Notes under the pieces: generated by a model
What the model was told of the DNA's origin: nothing
The model's input: only the letters and a program-made list of their open reading frames with translations
The model's database searches: none
Position numbers and translations under genes: made by a program
Assembly: GCA_964425605.1 (NCBI GenBank)
Contig: CAYRNR010000023.1
Coordinates: forward strand, 9,031 to 73,030
Reading direction: 5' to 3'
DNA from: CAYRNR01 sp964425605
Lineage (GTDB): Bacteria; Myxococcota_A; UBA796; UBA9615; CAYRNR01
Length of the DNA stretch: 64,000 nt
Shown: positions 17,045 through 25,673 of the stretch, piece by piece
Position numbering within the stretch: the stretch's first letter is position 1
Layout: each line of letters opens with the position of its first letter

Positions 17045-18076
17045 CTAGACGAAGGTCACCCGCACGCCGTGCCGGCTCCCGAACTCGTCGGTGATGTCCA
17101 GCAGCCTGGCGCTGGCCTCGTCGAACTCGATCTCGATGTCCCTGCTGGACAGCTCGTCCTGGCGCGCGACGATCGTCCTGTGCAGCGCCTCGGCGGCGCG
17201 CCCGAAGATCTTGTCGAAGAACCGATCCTCGGTGTCCCTGCGGACGTAGCTCGCGGTGGCCGAGTCGTGGATGCTGATGCGGTCGGCGCCGGCGCCCACG
17301 GCCCAGTCCAGGAACGAGGCGACCTCGTGCACGTTGATCGGACTGAGCAGGTATTTCACCTGGACCGTGGTGCGGCCGCGGTCCAGCAGGGCCTCGACGA
17401 AGGCGCGCGTCCGAGCGAGATCGAGCCCCATGGTGGCCTTGACCGTCTGGGCCTGGAAGCCGATGAACGAGACCTTGATCCGATCGAAGAGGCGCTCGAC
17501 CTTCTCCACCTGGCTCGTCGGCCACGAGCCGTGGGTGACCAGGGCGATATCGACCTCCGGGTGGCGCGCCCTGAGTCCTTCGAGCCACTCCATGGTCCGC
17601 TTCTGGACGAGCACCTCACCGCCCTGGACCAGGATCTCCCCCGGCCGGTGGCGGTCGATGAAGGCGTCGAGGTGGGGGTACAGGTCGTAGCCCCCGTCCC
17701 AGTCCGGCGCTTGGACGCTGCACATGGCGCAGGTGGCGTTGCAGGCGAGGGAGGTCTCGATGTTCAGGTAGGTGATCCGCTCGTCGGCCGCTGCAGGCCG
17801 GAGCCGAGCGCGGATACAGGTGCACGCCCGCCGGTAGTCGCGCAGCTTGTCGTCGATGTCCTCGTCGGCGATGTGGCCGATCCGATGGTAGCTCGACATG
17901 CCCGTCGTGCAGCACGGGTAGAGGTCCCCCTCGTGGGAGACGAACAGGTGCTCCATGTGGCAGGGCGTCCGGGGAGCGCGGGAGCGCCGCTCGTCGATGG
18001 CGTATCGAACACGACGACCGGCGTGCCCCAGGATCCGCCTGGGGGTCCCCTTGAGGCTGTCTAGGCGAGCCTTCAT
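17045..18076 (-). CDS. Radical SAM protein, N-terminal cysteine motif
   Basis: A 343-aa radical SAM enzyme. The CNATCAMC motif near residue 110 binds the 4Fe-4S cluster that cleaves S-adenosylmethionine, followed by GGEVLVQ for SAM binding. Extra cysteines lie before the core (LYPCCTTG near 50 and CTCI near 85), so an auxiliary cluster of SPASM/twitch type may be placed N-terminally, which is unusual. ATG 18076 is the only sensible start; the ribosome site is weak. It reads in the same direction as the rhamnose operon, 61 bases downstream of rmlB, and probably acts on a sugar or a peptide tied to the polysaccharide locus. The substrate cannot be deduced. Confidence 0.8.
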   Translation of the reverse strand: MKARLDSLKGTPRRILGHAGRRVRYAIDERRSRAPRTPCHMEHLFVSHEGDLYPCCTTGMSSYHRIGHIADEDIDDKLRDYRRACTCIRARLRPAAADERITYLNIETSLACNATCAMCSVQAPDWDGGYDLYPHLDAFIDRHRPGEILVQGGEVLVQKRTMEWLEGLRARHPEVDIALVTHGSWPTSQVEKVERLFDRIKVSFIGFQAQTVKATMGLDLARTRAFVEALLDRGRTTVQVKYLLSPINVHEVASFLDWAVGAGADRISIHDSATASYVRRDTEDRFFDKIFGRAAEALHRTIVARQDELSSRDIEIEFDEASARLLDITDEFGSRHGVRVTFV

Positions 18077-18137
18077 GCCCGCAAGGGTGAAGCAGCCGCA
18101 CAGGGTGGTCAAGCCCCGGGGCGGGGGGCAGAGCCGG

Positions 18138-19133
18138 CTATCCGAGGCGGTCTCCGTACAGGTGGTCCACGTACCTGTCGAACTCGGGGCCCGTGACCTG
18201 CTCCAGCCAGGACGTGTTCGCGCGGTACCAGTCGACGGTGCGAGCCAGCCCCTCCTCGAGGGGGATCGACGGACACCAGCCGAGGTCATCGCGGATCTTG
18301 GTGGCGTCGAGGGCGTACCTGCGGTCGTGCCCGGGCCGGTCCGTCACCCACCGGACGAGGTCCCACGGCTTGCCCACCGCCTCCAGCAGCGCGGCCACGA
18401 GGTCGCGGTTGGCCACCGGGCGACCTGCCGAGGCGTTGTAGATCTCGCCCGGCGCCCCGCGCTCGAGCACCGCCCCGAGGGCGCGGCAGTGGTCCTCGAC
18501 GTGCAGCCAGTCCCGCTCGTGGAGCCCGTCTCCGTACAGCGGCAGCTCATCGTCGGCCAGGGCGCGCAGCACGAACAGGGGGACGAGCTTCTCGGGGTAC
18601 TGGCGGGGGCCGTAGTTGTTGGTGCAGCGGCTGACCACGGCGGGCAGGCCGTGGGTGCGGTGGTAGCTCAGGCAGAGCAGGTCTGCCGCCGCCTTGCTCG
18701 CCGCGTAGGGGCTGGACGGTCCGAGGCGCGCCCCCTCGTCGAATGCGCCGCCGGCAGGGGCCGAGCCGTACACCTCGTCCGTCGAGACCTGGCAGAACCG
18801 CTGCACTCCGGCGTCGAGCGCCGCGTCCAGCAGCACCTGGACGCCGACGACGTTGGTGCGGACGAACTCGCCCGCGCCGAGGATCGAGCGGTCCACGTGG
18901 CTCTCGGCCGCCAGGTTGACCACCGCGTCCACGTCCATGACGCCGGCCACGGCCGCGGGGTCACAGATGTCGCCGTGGACGAAGCGGATGTGCTCCATCA
19001 CGCCGTCGAGGTTCTCTCGGTGGCCCGCGTAGGTGAGGCGATCCAGGACGGTCAGCTCGTCGCCCGCGTCGAGGCGGGCGCGCACGAAGCTCGAGCCGAT
19101 GAACCCGGCGCCGCCCGTGACGAGGATCCTCAC
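18138..19133 (-). CDS. rmlB: dTDP-glucose 4,6-dehydratase
   Basis: A 331-aa extended SDR enzyme converting dTDP-D-glucose to dTDP-4-keto-6-deoxy-D-glucose, step two of dTDP-L-rhamnose synthesis. It shows the GGAGFIGSS NAD-binding loop at the N-terminus, AAESHVDRSI, STDEVYG, the YAASK catalytic Tyr-Lys pair and the NNYGPRQ(Y)PEK substrate motif. GTG start at 19133 forms a four-base GTGA overlap with the rmlA stop. The length is close to the family's usual 330-360. Confidence 0.95.
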   Translation of the reverse strand: MRILVTGGAGFIGSSFVRARLDAGDELTVLDRLTYAGHRENLDGVMEHIRFVHGDICDPAAVAGVMDVDAVVNLAAESHVDRSILGAGEFVRTNVVGVQVLLDAALDAGVQRFCQVSTDEVYGSAPAGGAFDEGARLGPSSPYAASKAAADLLCLSYHRTHGLPAVVSRCTNNYGPRQYPEKLVPLFVLRALADDELPLYGDGLHERDWLHVEDHCRALGAVLERGAPGEIYNASAGRPVANRDLVAALLEAVGKPWDLVRWVTDRPGHDRRYALDATKIRDDLGWCPSIPLEEGLARTVDWYRANTSWLEQVTGPEFDRYVDHLYGDRLG

Positions 19134-19882
19134 GGATCGAGCCTGGCGAGGAGGTCGGGGGGCACGGGCAGGCCGATCGCCAGGTCGTTGGCGCGGCGGA
19201 AGGACTCCGGCGTCCCCGCGTCGGACCACCAGCCCTCGAGGACGCCGAACGTCAGGGCTCCGTCGGCGATGTACCTGTTGTTCACGTCCGTGATCTCGAG
19301 TTCGCCGCGCGGCGACGGGGAGAGGGTGCGGATGATGTCGTAGACCCGCGCGTCGTAGAAGTAGATGCCCGAGACCACCAGGTCGGACTCGGGCTGCTGC
19401 GGTTTCTCCACCACGCGCAGCACGCGCTCCCCCCGATCGTCCAGGGTGACCACCCCGAACCGGTGGGCGTCCTCGACCGAGGTGAGCATGATCCGGGCGC
19501 CTCGCCCCTGGGCGCGGAACTGGTCCACCTGCGCGCCGAGGGAGTCCTCGAAGACGTTGTCCCCGAGGATGACCAGCACCGGACCGCCCTCGGCAAAGGC
19601 CTCGGCGAGGGAGAGGGCCTGGGCGATGCCGCCGGCCTCGTCCTGGACCCGGTAGGTGAACGATACCCCCGCGTCGGCGCCTGAGCCGAGCAGCCCCACC
19701 ACGTCGCCCATGTGCTCGCGGCCGGTCACGACGAGGATCTCGTGGATGCCCGCCTCCCGCAGCTTGAGCACCGCGTGGTAGATCATCGGCAGCTTGCCCA
19801 CCGGTAGCAGGTGCTTGTTGGTGACGCGGGTCAGGGGCCACAACCGTGATCCCGAGCCACCGGCCAGCAGGACGCCCTTCAA
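19130..19882 (-). CDS. rmlA: Glucose-1-phosphate thymidylyltransferase, TTG start
   Basis: A 250-aa nucleotidyltransferase making dTDP-glucose, the first step of the rhamnose pathway. It has the GGSGSRLWPLT signature, K-binding LLPVGKLPMIYH, GDNVFEDS and the VVEKPQQP and GWWSDAGT motifs. The start chosen is a TTG at 19882: it lies eight bases after a GGAGG and gives the canonical MKGVLLAGG N-terminus, whereas the ATG at 19924 would add 14 non-conserved residues and overlap rmlD. The protein is shorter than RmlA of enterics (~290 aa), lacking the C-terminal helical extension, as in the short forms. It overlaps rmlB by four bases. Confidence 0.93.
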   Translation of the reverse strand: MKGVLLAGGSGSRLWPLTRVTNKHLLPVGKLPMIYHAVLKLREAGIHEILVVTGREHMGDVVGLLGSGADAGVSFTYRVQDEAGGIAQALSLAEAFAEGGPVLVILGDNVFEDSLGAQVDQFRAQGRGARIMLTSVEDAHRFGVVTLDDRGERVLRVVEKPQQPESDLVVSGIYFYDARVYDIIRTLSPSPRGELEITDVNNRYIADGALTFGVLEGWWSDAGTPESFRRANDLAIGLPVPPDLLARLDP

Positions 19883-19902
19883 GTGCCGGACCTCCGATTC
19901 GC

Positions 19903-20760
19903 TCAACGTTCGCCCAGGTACCATCCTAGCGCATCGGTCCAGTGGGGCATCCGGTCCAGGTCCGCCGCCCGCAGGGCGGCGTTGTCGAGGACGGAGTAGG
20001 CCGGTCGCGCGACCACCGAGGCGAACTCGCCGGGGTCCGCGCGGTCCAGCTGCACCTCCACCTTGGCCAGCTCGAAGATCCTGGCGGCGAACTCGTACCA
20101 CGTGCACTCCCCCTGGGAGGTCATGTGGAACACGCCGGTGGCGCCCGATTCGCCCAGCGGCACCAGGTTGTCCGCCACGCTGCGGCAGGTCGTGGGGGAG
20201 ACCCGCTCGTCGTCCACGACCCGGACCGCGCCCCGGTTGCGCGCGAGGTGGAGCATGAGGTCCACGAAGTTCAGACCCCCCTTGGCGCGGCACGGCGCGT
20301 CGCCGAACAGCCCGGACACGCGCACGACGAGGTGCCGCTCGCACAGGGCTCGCACGAAGTGTTCGCCGCACAGCTTGGTCGTGCCGTAGACGTTGAGGGG
20401 CCTGGGGCAGTCCGCCTCGGTGTACGGTGTGGTCGCGGCCCCGTCGAACACGTAGTCCGTGCTGACGTGGATCAGCGCGGCCCCGAGGTCCTGGGCCTGC
20501 AGCGCGACGTTGCGCGCGCCCTCGCCGTTGATCGCGAACGCCCGCGCCGGGTCCTCCTCGCACCGCTCGAGGTGGTGCATGGCCGCCGTGTTCACCACCA
20601 CGTCGGGGCCCAGGTCGCCGAGCACGTCGCGCGTCTGGGCCCGGTCCTCCACGGCCAGGTCCGCGTGGGTCAGCGCGGCCACCTCGTAGCCCGCCCCCTC
20701 GTAGGCGCGGCAGACCTCGGTGCCCAGCTGTCCGTTGGCTCCGATGACCGCGGCCTTCAT
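19903..20760 (-). CDS. rmlD: dTDP-4-dehydrorhamnose reductase
   Basis: A 285-aa SDR enzyme for the last step of dTDP-L-rhamnose synthesis. It carries GANGQLG at the N-terminus for NAD(P)H, the HVSTDYVFDG motif, and a Tyr-Lys pair in YGTTKLCGE. Typical RmlD residues R-V-S-G-L-F-G follow. The start overlaps the upstream epimerase stop as ATGA; rmlA begins 20 bases after its stop. The length is normal for the family. Confidence 0.92.
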   Translation of the reverse strand: MKAAVIGANGQLGTEVCRAYEGAGYEVAALTHADLAVEDRAQTRDVLGDLGPDVVVNTAAMHHLERCEEDPARAFAINGEGARNVALQAQDLGAALIHVSTDYVFDGAATTPYTEADCPRPLNVYGTTKLCGEHFVRALCERHLVVRVSGLFGDAPCRAKGGLNFVDLMLHLARNRGAVRVVDDERVSPTTCRSVADNLVPLGESGATGVFHMTSQGECTWYEFAARIFELAKVEVQLDRADPGEFASVVARPAYSVLDNAALRAADLDRMPHWTDALGWYLGER

Positions 20761-21725
20761 GGGGTCTCGTGGGGGTCGATCGTCTTGAACGTGTCGATGT
20801 TGTAGTAGGCGGGGTTGTCGAGGTCGGCGAAGGCGTCCTTGTGGCGAGCCAGGTTGCGCACGATGTCCTTGACGGTGCGCCCCGGCTTGTAGCTCAGCAC
20901 GTTGCGCGCCTTGTCGATGCTGACCTTGTAGTTGCGGAAGTCCTGGATGTGCTTGATACGGATGCGCACCCGGAAGCCGAGGGACTCCTCGATGCCGTCG
21001 CGTACCTCGTCGGCCACCTCGCCCACCGTGTAGTTGCCCGAGGCCACGTTGAAGATGCCGGAGATCTCGGCGGGCGCCTCCACGGACCGCACGTAGGCGG
21101 ACGCCGCGTCCTGGATGGCGAGGATGGGCCGCCAGATGGCCGGGTTGTTGACCGTGATCAGCCGGTCGGCCAGGGCGGTCTTGAACATGGTGTTGACGAT
21201 GAGGTCGAGCCGCATCCGCGGGCTGTACCCCGACACCGTGCCCTGGCGCAGGCAGATCACCGAGAAGTCCCCGTCCTGGACCTGCAGCGATCCCATCTCC
21301 CCCTGGAGCTTGGAGATGCCGTAGGGGTACGCGGGCACGGTCGGCCGCGTCTCGTCGTACAGCTCGTTGACCGTGTACCCGTACACCGAACACGAGCCAC
21401 CGTGGATGAAGCGCCGGACCCCCGCCCGTTTGGCCAGGTACGCCAGGTACGACGGCGCAGATCCGTTCTCGATGAAGTTGCGCGCCGGCGAGTACTCGGC
21501 CATGGGATCGTTCGACAGGCCCGCCAGGAAGATCACCTGCTCGTAGGGCTCGAGGAACGACTCCTCGATGTCCAGCACGTTCTTCTGGATCACCTTCACG
21601 CCCTCGGGGAGGTGATCCCCGAACCACAGCAGGTCCAGCACGTCCAGCTCGTAGCCACGCTCGAGGAGTCGCGGGACCAACACCGAGCCGATGTATCCGG
21701 CTCCACCCACCACCAGGATCTTCAT
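20757..21725 (-). CDS. NDP-sugar epimerase/dehydratase (extended SDR)
   Basis: A 322-aa NAD-dependent sugar-nucleotide modifying enzyme. It has GGAGYIGSVLV at the N-terminus, a GGSCSVYG motif, the YGISK catalytic pair and an IWRPILAIQD segment that occurs in the GDP/UDP-sugar epimerase group. Its exact substrate is unknown; it is not needed for rhamnose itself, so the polysaccharide probably contains another unusual sugar. It sits between rmlC and rmlD in the operon: its start shares one base with the rmlC stop (TGATG), and its stop overlaps rmlD by four bases. Confidence 0.88.
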   Translation of the reverse strand: MKILVVGGAGYIGSVLVPRLLERGYELDVLDLLWFGDHLPEGVKVIQKNVLDIEESFLEPYEQVIFLAGLSNDPMAEYSPARNFIENGSAPSYLAYLAKRAGVRRFIHGGSCSVYGYTVNELYDETRPTVPAYPYGISKLQGEMGSLQVQDGDFSVICLRQGTVSGYSPRMRLDLIVNTMFKTALADRLITVNNPAIWRPILAIQDAASAYVRSVEAPAEISGIFNVASGNYTVGEVADEVRDGIEESLGFRVRIRIKHIQDFRNYKVSIDKARNVLSYKPGRTVKDIVRNLARHKDAFADLDNPAYYNIDTFKTIDPHETP

Positions 21726-22306
21726 CACTGACCGCCTTTGGAATACGTGAAGTGATTCGCCTCGTCCGTCTCGAGCCACTGCTTCAGCGTCTGGGCCCGG
21801 GCGTCCTTGTCCGAGATGATCGGGTCGTCGATGGGCCAGTCGATGCCCAGGGCCGGATCGCACCAGGAGATCCCCGACTCGGCGCCGCTGTTGTACACGC
21901 CAGTGCACAGGTACTGGACCTCGGCGTAGTCGGACAGGACGCCGAAGCCCCGCGCGAAGCCCGCGGGCGCGAACACCTGCAGCCGGTTGGCCTCCGAGAC
22001 CTCCACCCCGACCCAGCGGCCCAGGGTGGGGGAACCTACGCGGATGTCCACGGCCACCAGGAACGCCGCGCCCCGCGTCACCCGCATGAGCTTGCCCATG
22101 GGGGGCTCCCACTGGAAGTGCAGGCCGCGCAGGGTCCCCTTGACCGAGCCCGAGTGGTTCGCCTGGACGAACTCGCCGGGGAGCCCGAGCTCCTCGAACT
22201 GGTCCCTGCGATAGAGCTCGGTGAAGAAGCCGCGCGCGTCCTCGAAGACCTCCGGCCGGACGATCACCACGTCCTCGATGTCGGTCCTGTCAGCCCTTAT
22301 CTGCAT
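21725..22306 (-). CDS. rmlC: dTDP-4-dehydrorhamnose 3,5-epimerase
   Basis: A 193-aa cupin-fold epimerase. It shows FEDARGFFTELYRRD at the start, the NHSGSVKGTLRGLHFQ motif containing the catalytic-type His, FAPAGFARGFGVLSD in the middle, and a YNSGAESGISWCDPALGIDWP block with the second catalytic acid. Together with rmlA, rmlB and rmlD in this operon, it completes dTDP-L-rhamnose synthesis. It overlaps the preceding glycosyltransferase gene by 17 bases. Confidence 0.94.
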   Translation of the reverse strand: MQIRADRTDIEDVVIVRPEVFEDARGFFTELYRRDQFEELGLPGEFVQANHSGSVKGTLRGLHFQWEPPMGKLMRVTRGAAFLVAVDIRVGSPTLGRWVGVEVSEANRLQVFAPAGFARGFGVLSDYAEVQYLCTGVYNSGAESGISWCDPALGIDWPIDDPIISDKDARAQTLKQWLETDEANHFTYSKGGQ

Positions 22307-23390
22307 CGAGCAACTCCTTCGGCGGCTTGCCCAGGGCGAGCTGCACCACGGGCAACAGCCGATCCCATTGTCGCCTGCGAACGCGGTTGAGGAGAACCGC
22401 TGCGAACCCGGCGTACACGGTGGGAAGGCACTGGGGGTGGAAGCGGCGCGTGTAGACCAGCCGGTTGGCCACGGCGTGGTAGTCGGCCAGCTTGCTCTTG
22501 GCGCCGCCCCGCCCCTTCGCGTCCACGGTGGCGCCCTCCTTGTGATAGACGACGCTGCCGGGGGCGTAGGTCAGGCCGAAGCGGCCGCGCGCGCGGGCCG
22601 CCCAGTCGATCTCGTCGAAGTACAGGAAGTAGTCCTCGCACAGCAGCCCCACCTGCTCGAGCAGGTCGCGCGTCACCAGGACCGAGGCCCCGTACACGTA
22701 GTCCATCCGGCGGACGACCTCCCGGGGGTCCATGGGATCGTCGGCGCGGCAGTGGGAGCCCACGTGATTCTGGGTGGCGAGCCAGCGGTTGTAGACGCTG
22801 CCGCCGTGGGTCTGGATGGTGTCGGGCTCGCCGTAGAACCGCACCGTCGAGCCGCAGAACCCCGCCCCTGGGGTCGCCTCGAGGACCTCCACGAGCGCGG
22901 ACAGGGCGCCCGGCTCGACCACGGTGTCGTTGTTGAGCAGCCAGGCGCAGTCCAGGTCCCCCCGCGACAGGGCGTAGCGGAGCCCCGTGTTGTTGCCCGC
23001 CCCGAAGCCGAGGTTGCCGCCGTTCTGCACGAGCACGAGGGGGGAGTCCTCGTCCCCCGTGGCCTCGTCGAGGGCCGCGTCCCAGTCCCGGGCGAGCCTG
23101 CCGGCGCCCGCCGCGCGCCAGTCGTAGCGCCGGTAGGGGACCGGCTTGTCCACGGGGGGGTGGACGAGCTCGCGCAGGCGCGGGTCGTCGGACGAGCCGG
23201 CCTGGAGCTCACCGCGCGCCCAGGCGCAGATCTTCTCCATGGAGCCGTCGGGTGAGCCGTTGTCGCACACCACGGCGCGGAAGCGGAGGTGGTCGAGCCG
23301 CAGGACACTCTCGAGGCACTCGATGGTGTCGCGCCATCCGTTGGTGTTGAGGATGACGATGTAGACCAAGCTCGGATCCGGACTCGTCAA
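22290..23390 (-). CDS. Glycosyltransferase family 2 (rhamnosyltransferase-like)
   Basis: A 366-aa GT-A fold enzyme. It has the VYIVILNTNGWRDTIECLESVL opening, VVCDNGSPDGS, a GNLGFGAGNN loop and LLNNDTVVEP as the DXD-like metal motif, then a YFDEIDWAARARG stretch. This layout is that of dTDP-rhamnosyltransferases, and it is the first gene of the rml operon, which fits rhamnose as donor. It has no transmembrane helix, so it probably works at the inner membrane face on a lipid-linked glycan. It shares a 118-base divergent region (23391-23508) with the next plus-strand glycosyltransferase gene. Confidence 0.85.
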   Translation of the reverse strand: MTSPDPSLVYIVILNTNGWRDTIECLESVLRLDHLRFRAVVCDNGSPDGSMEKICAWARGELQAGSSDDPRLRELVHPPVDKPVPYRRYDWRAAGAGRLARDWDAALDEATGDEDSPLVLVQNGGNLGFGAGNNTGLRYALSRGDLDCAWLLNNDTVVEPGALSALVEVLEATPGAGFCGSTVRFYGEPDTIQTHGGSVYNRWLATQNHVGSHCRADDPMDPREVVRRMDYVYGASVLVTRDLLEQVGLLCEDYFLYFDEIDWAARARGRFGLTYAPGSVVYHKEGATVDAKGRGGAKSKLADYHAVANRLVYTRRFHPQCLPTVYAGFAAVLLNRVRRRQWDRLLPVVQLALGKPPKELLDADKG

Positions 23391-23508
23391 GGGTGAACTC
23401 CGCGGGTGCGGTGGTTGGGGCTTCGGGGCGCCTCGGGTCGTACTGGGCTACCTCGGACCAGGATGCTACGATCGCGGATTCTAGCAGTGAGACCGACACG
23501 AGGTCACG
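23391..23508. other. Divergent intergenic region between rml operon and glycosyltransferase gene
   Basis: A 118-base gap with no gene. TACGAT at 23467-23472 could serve the plus-strand glycosyltransferase gene. I see no clear -35 and no operator-like palindrome. It must carry the promoter for the six-gene rml operon on the other strand. Confidence 0.4.
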
Positions 23509-24384
23509 ATGCACCGGCTGACCGCCACCCCACCTGCCCATCTACCCAGCCTCCCGGCCCCTGAGGGCCCGCGCGTCGAGGGGGGACTGCGGACGACGGG
23601 CCGGTTCAGGGCCAGCGCGCCCGGATCGCCGGTGTTGAGCGTGGTGACCGTGGTGTACGACGGCGTCGCCACGATGGAGGCCTGTATCCGCAGCGTGCTG
23701 GAGCAGGCCCACGACAACGTGGAGTTCATCGTGGTCGACGGGGGCTCGACCGACGGCACCCTCGACCTGCTGGAGCGGTACGGCGACCGGATCGACTACT
23801 GGGTCAGCGAACCGGACCGGGGCATCTTCCACGCCATGAACAAGGGCGTCTCCCTGATCACCGGGGACTACGTCCTCTTCCTGGGCTGCGACGACGTGTT
23901 GCTGGGGTTCACGCCCGAGCTGGTCCGCCGCCTGACCGACCCGCGCTGCATCTACTACGGCGACGTGTACATCGCCCGGAGCGATCGCACCTTCGACGGC
24001 GAGTTCAACCGCCTCAAGCTGTGCCACACCAACATCTGCCACCAGGCCATCCTCTATCCGGCGCTCGTGTTCGAGAAGTACCGCTACAACCTGCGCTACA
24101 AGGATCTGGCGGACCACGAGTTCAACATGCGGTGCTGGGCCGACCCGATCCTGAGGTTCGAGTACCTGCCCGTGGTGATGGCCGAGTACAACGACCAGGG
24201 AAACTCGGGCGTGTCCATCGACCACGCATTCCAGGGGGACCGCCTGGAGCTCGTGCGCCGGTACTTCCCCGAGATCGCGCCGGCCTACCGGGCCCTGACC
24301 GCGGTCTCGCCGCCGATCGTCCGGGCGTTGGATGGGATCGGGGCGAAGGCGTGGATCAAGCGGACGATGCGGCGATGGTGGTGA
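23509..24384 (+). CDS. Glycosyltransferase family 2
   Basis: A 291-aa GT-A glycosyltransferase. A ~40-residue variable leader is followed by VLSVVTVVYDGVATMEACIRSV, the VDGGSTDGT acceptor/donor loop, and FLGCDDVLLG, an uncommon variant of the metal-binding motif. The KRT...W end is basic. ATG 23509 has GAGG six to seven bases upstream. TACGAT at 23467-23472 may be part of its promoter. It overlaps the next glycosyltransferase gene by up to ten bases. Similar enzymes assemble O-antigen and exopolysaccharide repeats; the sugar is unknown. Confidence 0.82.
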   Translation: MHRLTATPPAHLPSLPAPEGPRVEGGLRTTGRFRASAPGSPVLSVVTVVYDGVATMEACIRSVLEQAHDNVEFIVVDGGSTDGTLDLLERYGDRIDYWVSEPDRGIFHAMNKGVSLITGDYVLFLGCDDVLLGFTPELVRRLTDPRCIYYGDVYIARSDRTFDGEFNRLKLCHTNICHQAILYPALVFEKYRYNLRYKDLADHEFNMRCWADPILRFEYLPVVMAEYNDQGNSGVSIDHAFQGDRLELVRRYFPEIAPAYRALTAVSPPIVRALDGIGAKAWIKRTMRRWW

Positions 24385-25652
24385 ACGACCGCGCCGGGCT
24401 CCGGGTCGTGCACGTCAGTACGCACGACGCCGGTGGCGGCGCCGCGATCGCCGCGCGTAGGCTGCACGATGGCCTCCGGGGCCTGGGCGTGGACTCGCGG
24501 ATGCTCGTGCGAATCAAGGGCTCCGGCGACGCCTCGATCCGACGCTTCGAACCCTCGCGGAGGTCGTGGCCGGCGCGAACGGTGCGCCGCATCGTCCAGC
24601 GATCGCGGCACTGGCCCTATCTGGCCTCCCGGACCGAGGACTTCGAGATCTTCACGGACGCCCAGAGCCGCTTCGGGCCGCAGCTCGCCGCGGCCGTGGC
24701 CGATGCGGACGTGGTCCACCTCCACTGGGTGGCGACCTTCGTGGACTATGCGCACTTCTTCGGAGCGCTGGCTCGTCACCAGCGCGTCGTGTGGACCCTG
24801 CACGACATGGCGCCGTTCACCGGCGGGTGCCACTACGCGCGGGGATGCGAGGGCTTCGTCCGGTCGTGTGGGAGGTGCCCGGTGCTGGGTTCGTCCCGCG
24901 AGTCCGATCTCTCGAGGAGGACCTGGGAACGCAAGCGTCGGGCCCTGGCGGAGCTCGATCCCCGGCAGCTGGTCGTGGTGACCCCGAGCCAGTGGCTCGC
25001 CGACGAGGCGCGGAGGAGCTCGATCCTGGGCCGCTTCGAGGTGCGTGTCATCGCCAACGGACTGGATGTCGACGTCTTCCGGCCGTCGCCCAGACGAGAC
25101 GCCCGCGGGCTGCTCGGCGTGCCGGTCGACGAAGCCGTGCTGCTGTTCGTCGCGGACAGCCTGACCAATCCACGCAAGGGGATGTCTCACCTCCTCGCGG
25201 CGCTCGACGAGCTGTCCCGGCGCGCGTCGCCGCTGCTGTTGACGATGGGGAGCGGCCCCGCAGAGATCGGGGCCGGGCACCGCCAGCTGCATCTGGGATC
25301 GCTGAAGGACGTCCAGCAGATCACCGCCGCCTACGGCGCGGCCGATCTCTTCGTCATCCCGTCCCTGGAGGACAACCTGCCCAATACCGTGGCCGAGGCC
25401 CTGGCGTGTGGCACTCCGGTCGTCGCATTCGACGCAGGTGGCCTGCCCGAGATGGTCGATGACGGCGTCAACGGGGCGCTGGTCCCCCGTGGGGATGCGA
25501 CGGCCCTCGCCGCGGCGATCGCGCGGTTGCTTCGCGACGGGGGGACCCTCGAGAGCCTGTCGGCGGCGGCGCGTTCGGGGGCGACGAGGAGGTACGACGT
25601 GCGCAAGCAGGCGCGGAAGTACGCGGACCTGTATTGCGCTGCTATTCTCTGA
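24375..25652 (+). CDS. Glycosyltransferase family 4
   Basis: A 425-aa GT-B fold enzyme. The N-terminal domain has VVHVSTHDAGGGAAIAARRLH, the family's glycine-rich acceptor loop, then VVHLHWV and TLHDMAPFTGGCHY. The C-terminal domain has the ANGLDVDVFRP motif, and the nucleotide-sugar site includes GSLKD, LFVIPSLEDNLPNTVAEALACGTPVVAFDAGG with the catalytic-region acids. Start candidates ATG 24375, GTG 24378 and GTG 24381 are in frame; the last would make a GTGA overlap with the previous stop. It closely follows the GT2 gene and precedes a radical SAM gene by 21 bases. Confidence 0.88.
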   Translation: MVVNDRAGLRVVHVSTHDAGGGAAIAARRLHDGLRGLGVDSRMLVRIKGSGDASIRRFEPSRRSWPARTVRRIVQRSRHWPYLASRTEDFEIFTDAQSRFGPQLAAAVADADVVHLHWVATFVDYAHFFGALARHQRVVWTLHDMAPFTGGCHYARGCEGFVRSCGRCPVLGSSRESDLSRRTWERKRRALAELDPRQLVVVTPSQWLADEARRSSILGRFEVRVIANGLDVDVFRPSPRRDARGLLGVPVDEAVLLFVADSLTNPRKGMSHLLAALDELSRRASPLLLTMGSGPAEIGAGHRQLHLGSLKDVQQITAAYGAADLFVIPSLEDNLPNTVAEALACGTPVVAFDAGGLPEMVDDGVNGALVPRGDATALAAAIARLLRDGGTLESLSAAARSGATRRYDVRKQARKYADLYCAAIL

Positions 25653-25673
25653 GCGAAGGAGGCGCGCGGAGCC

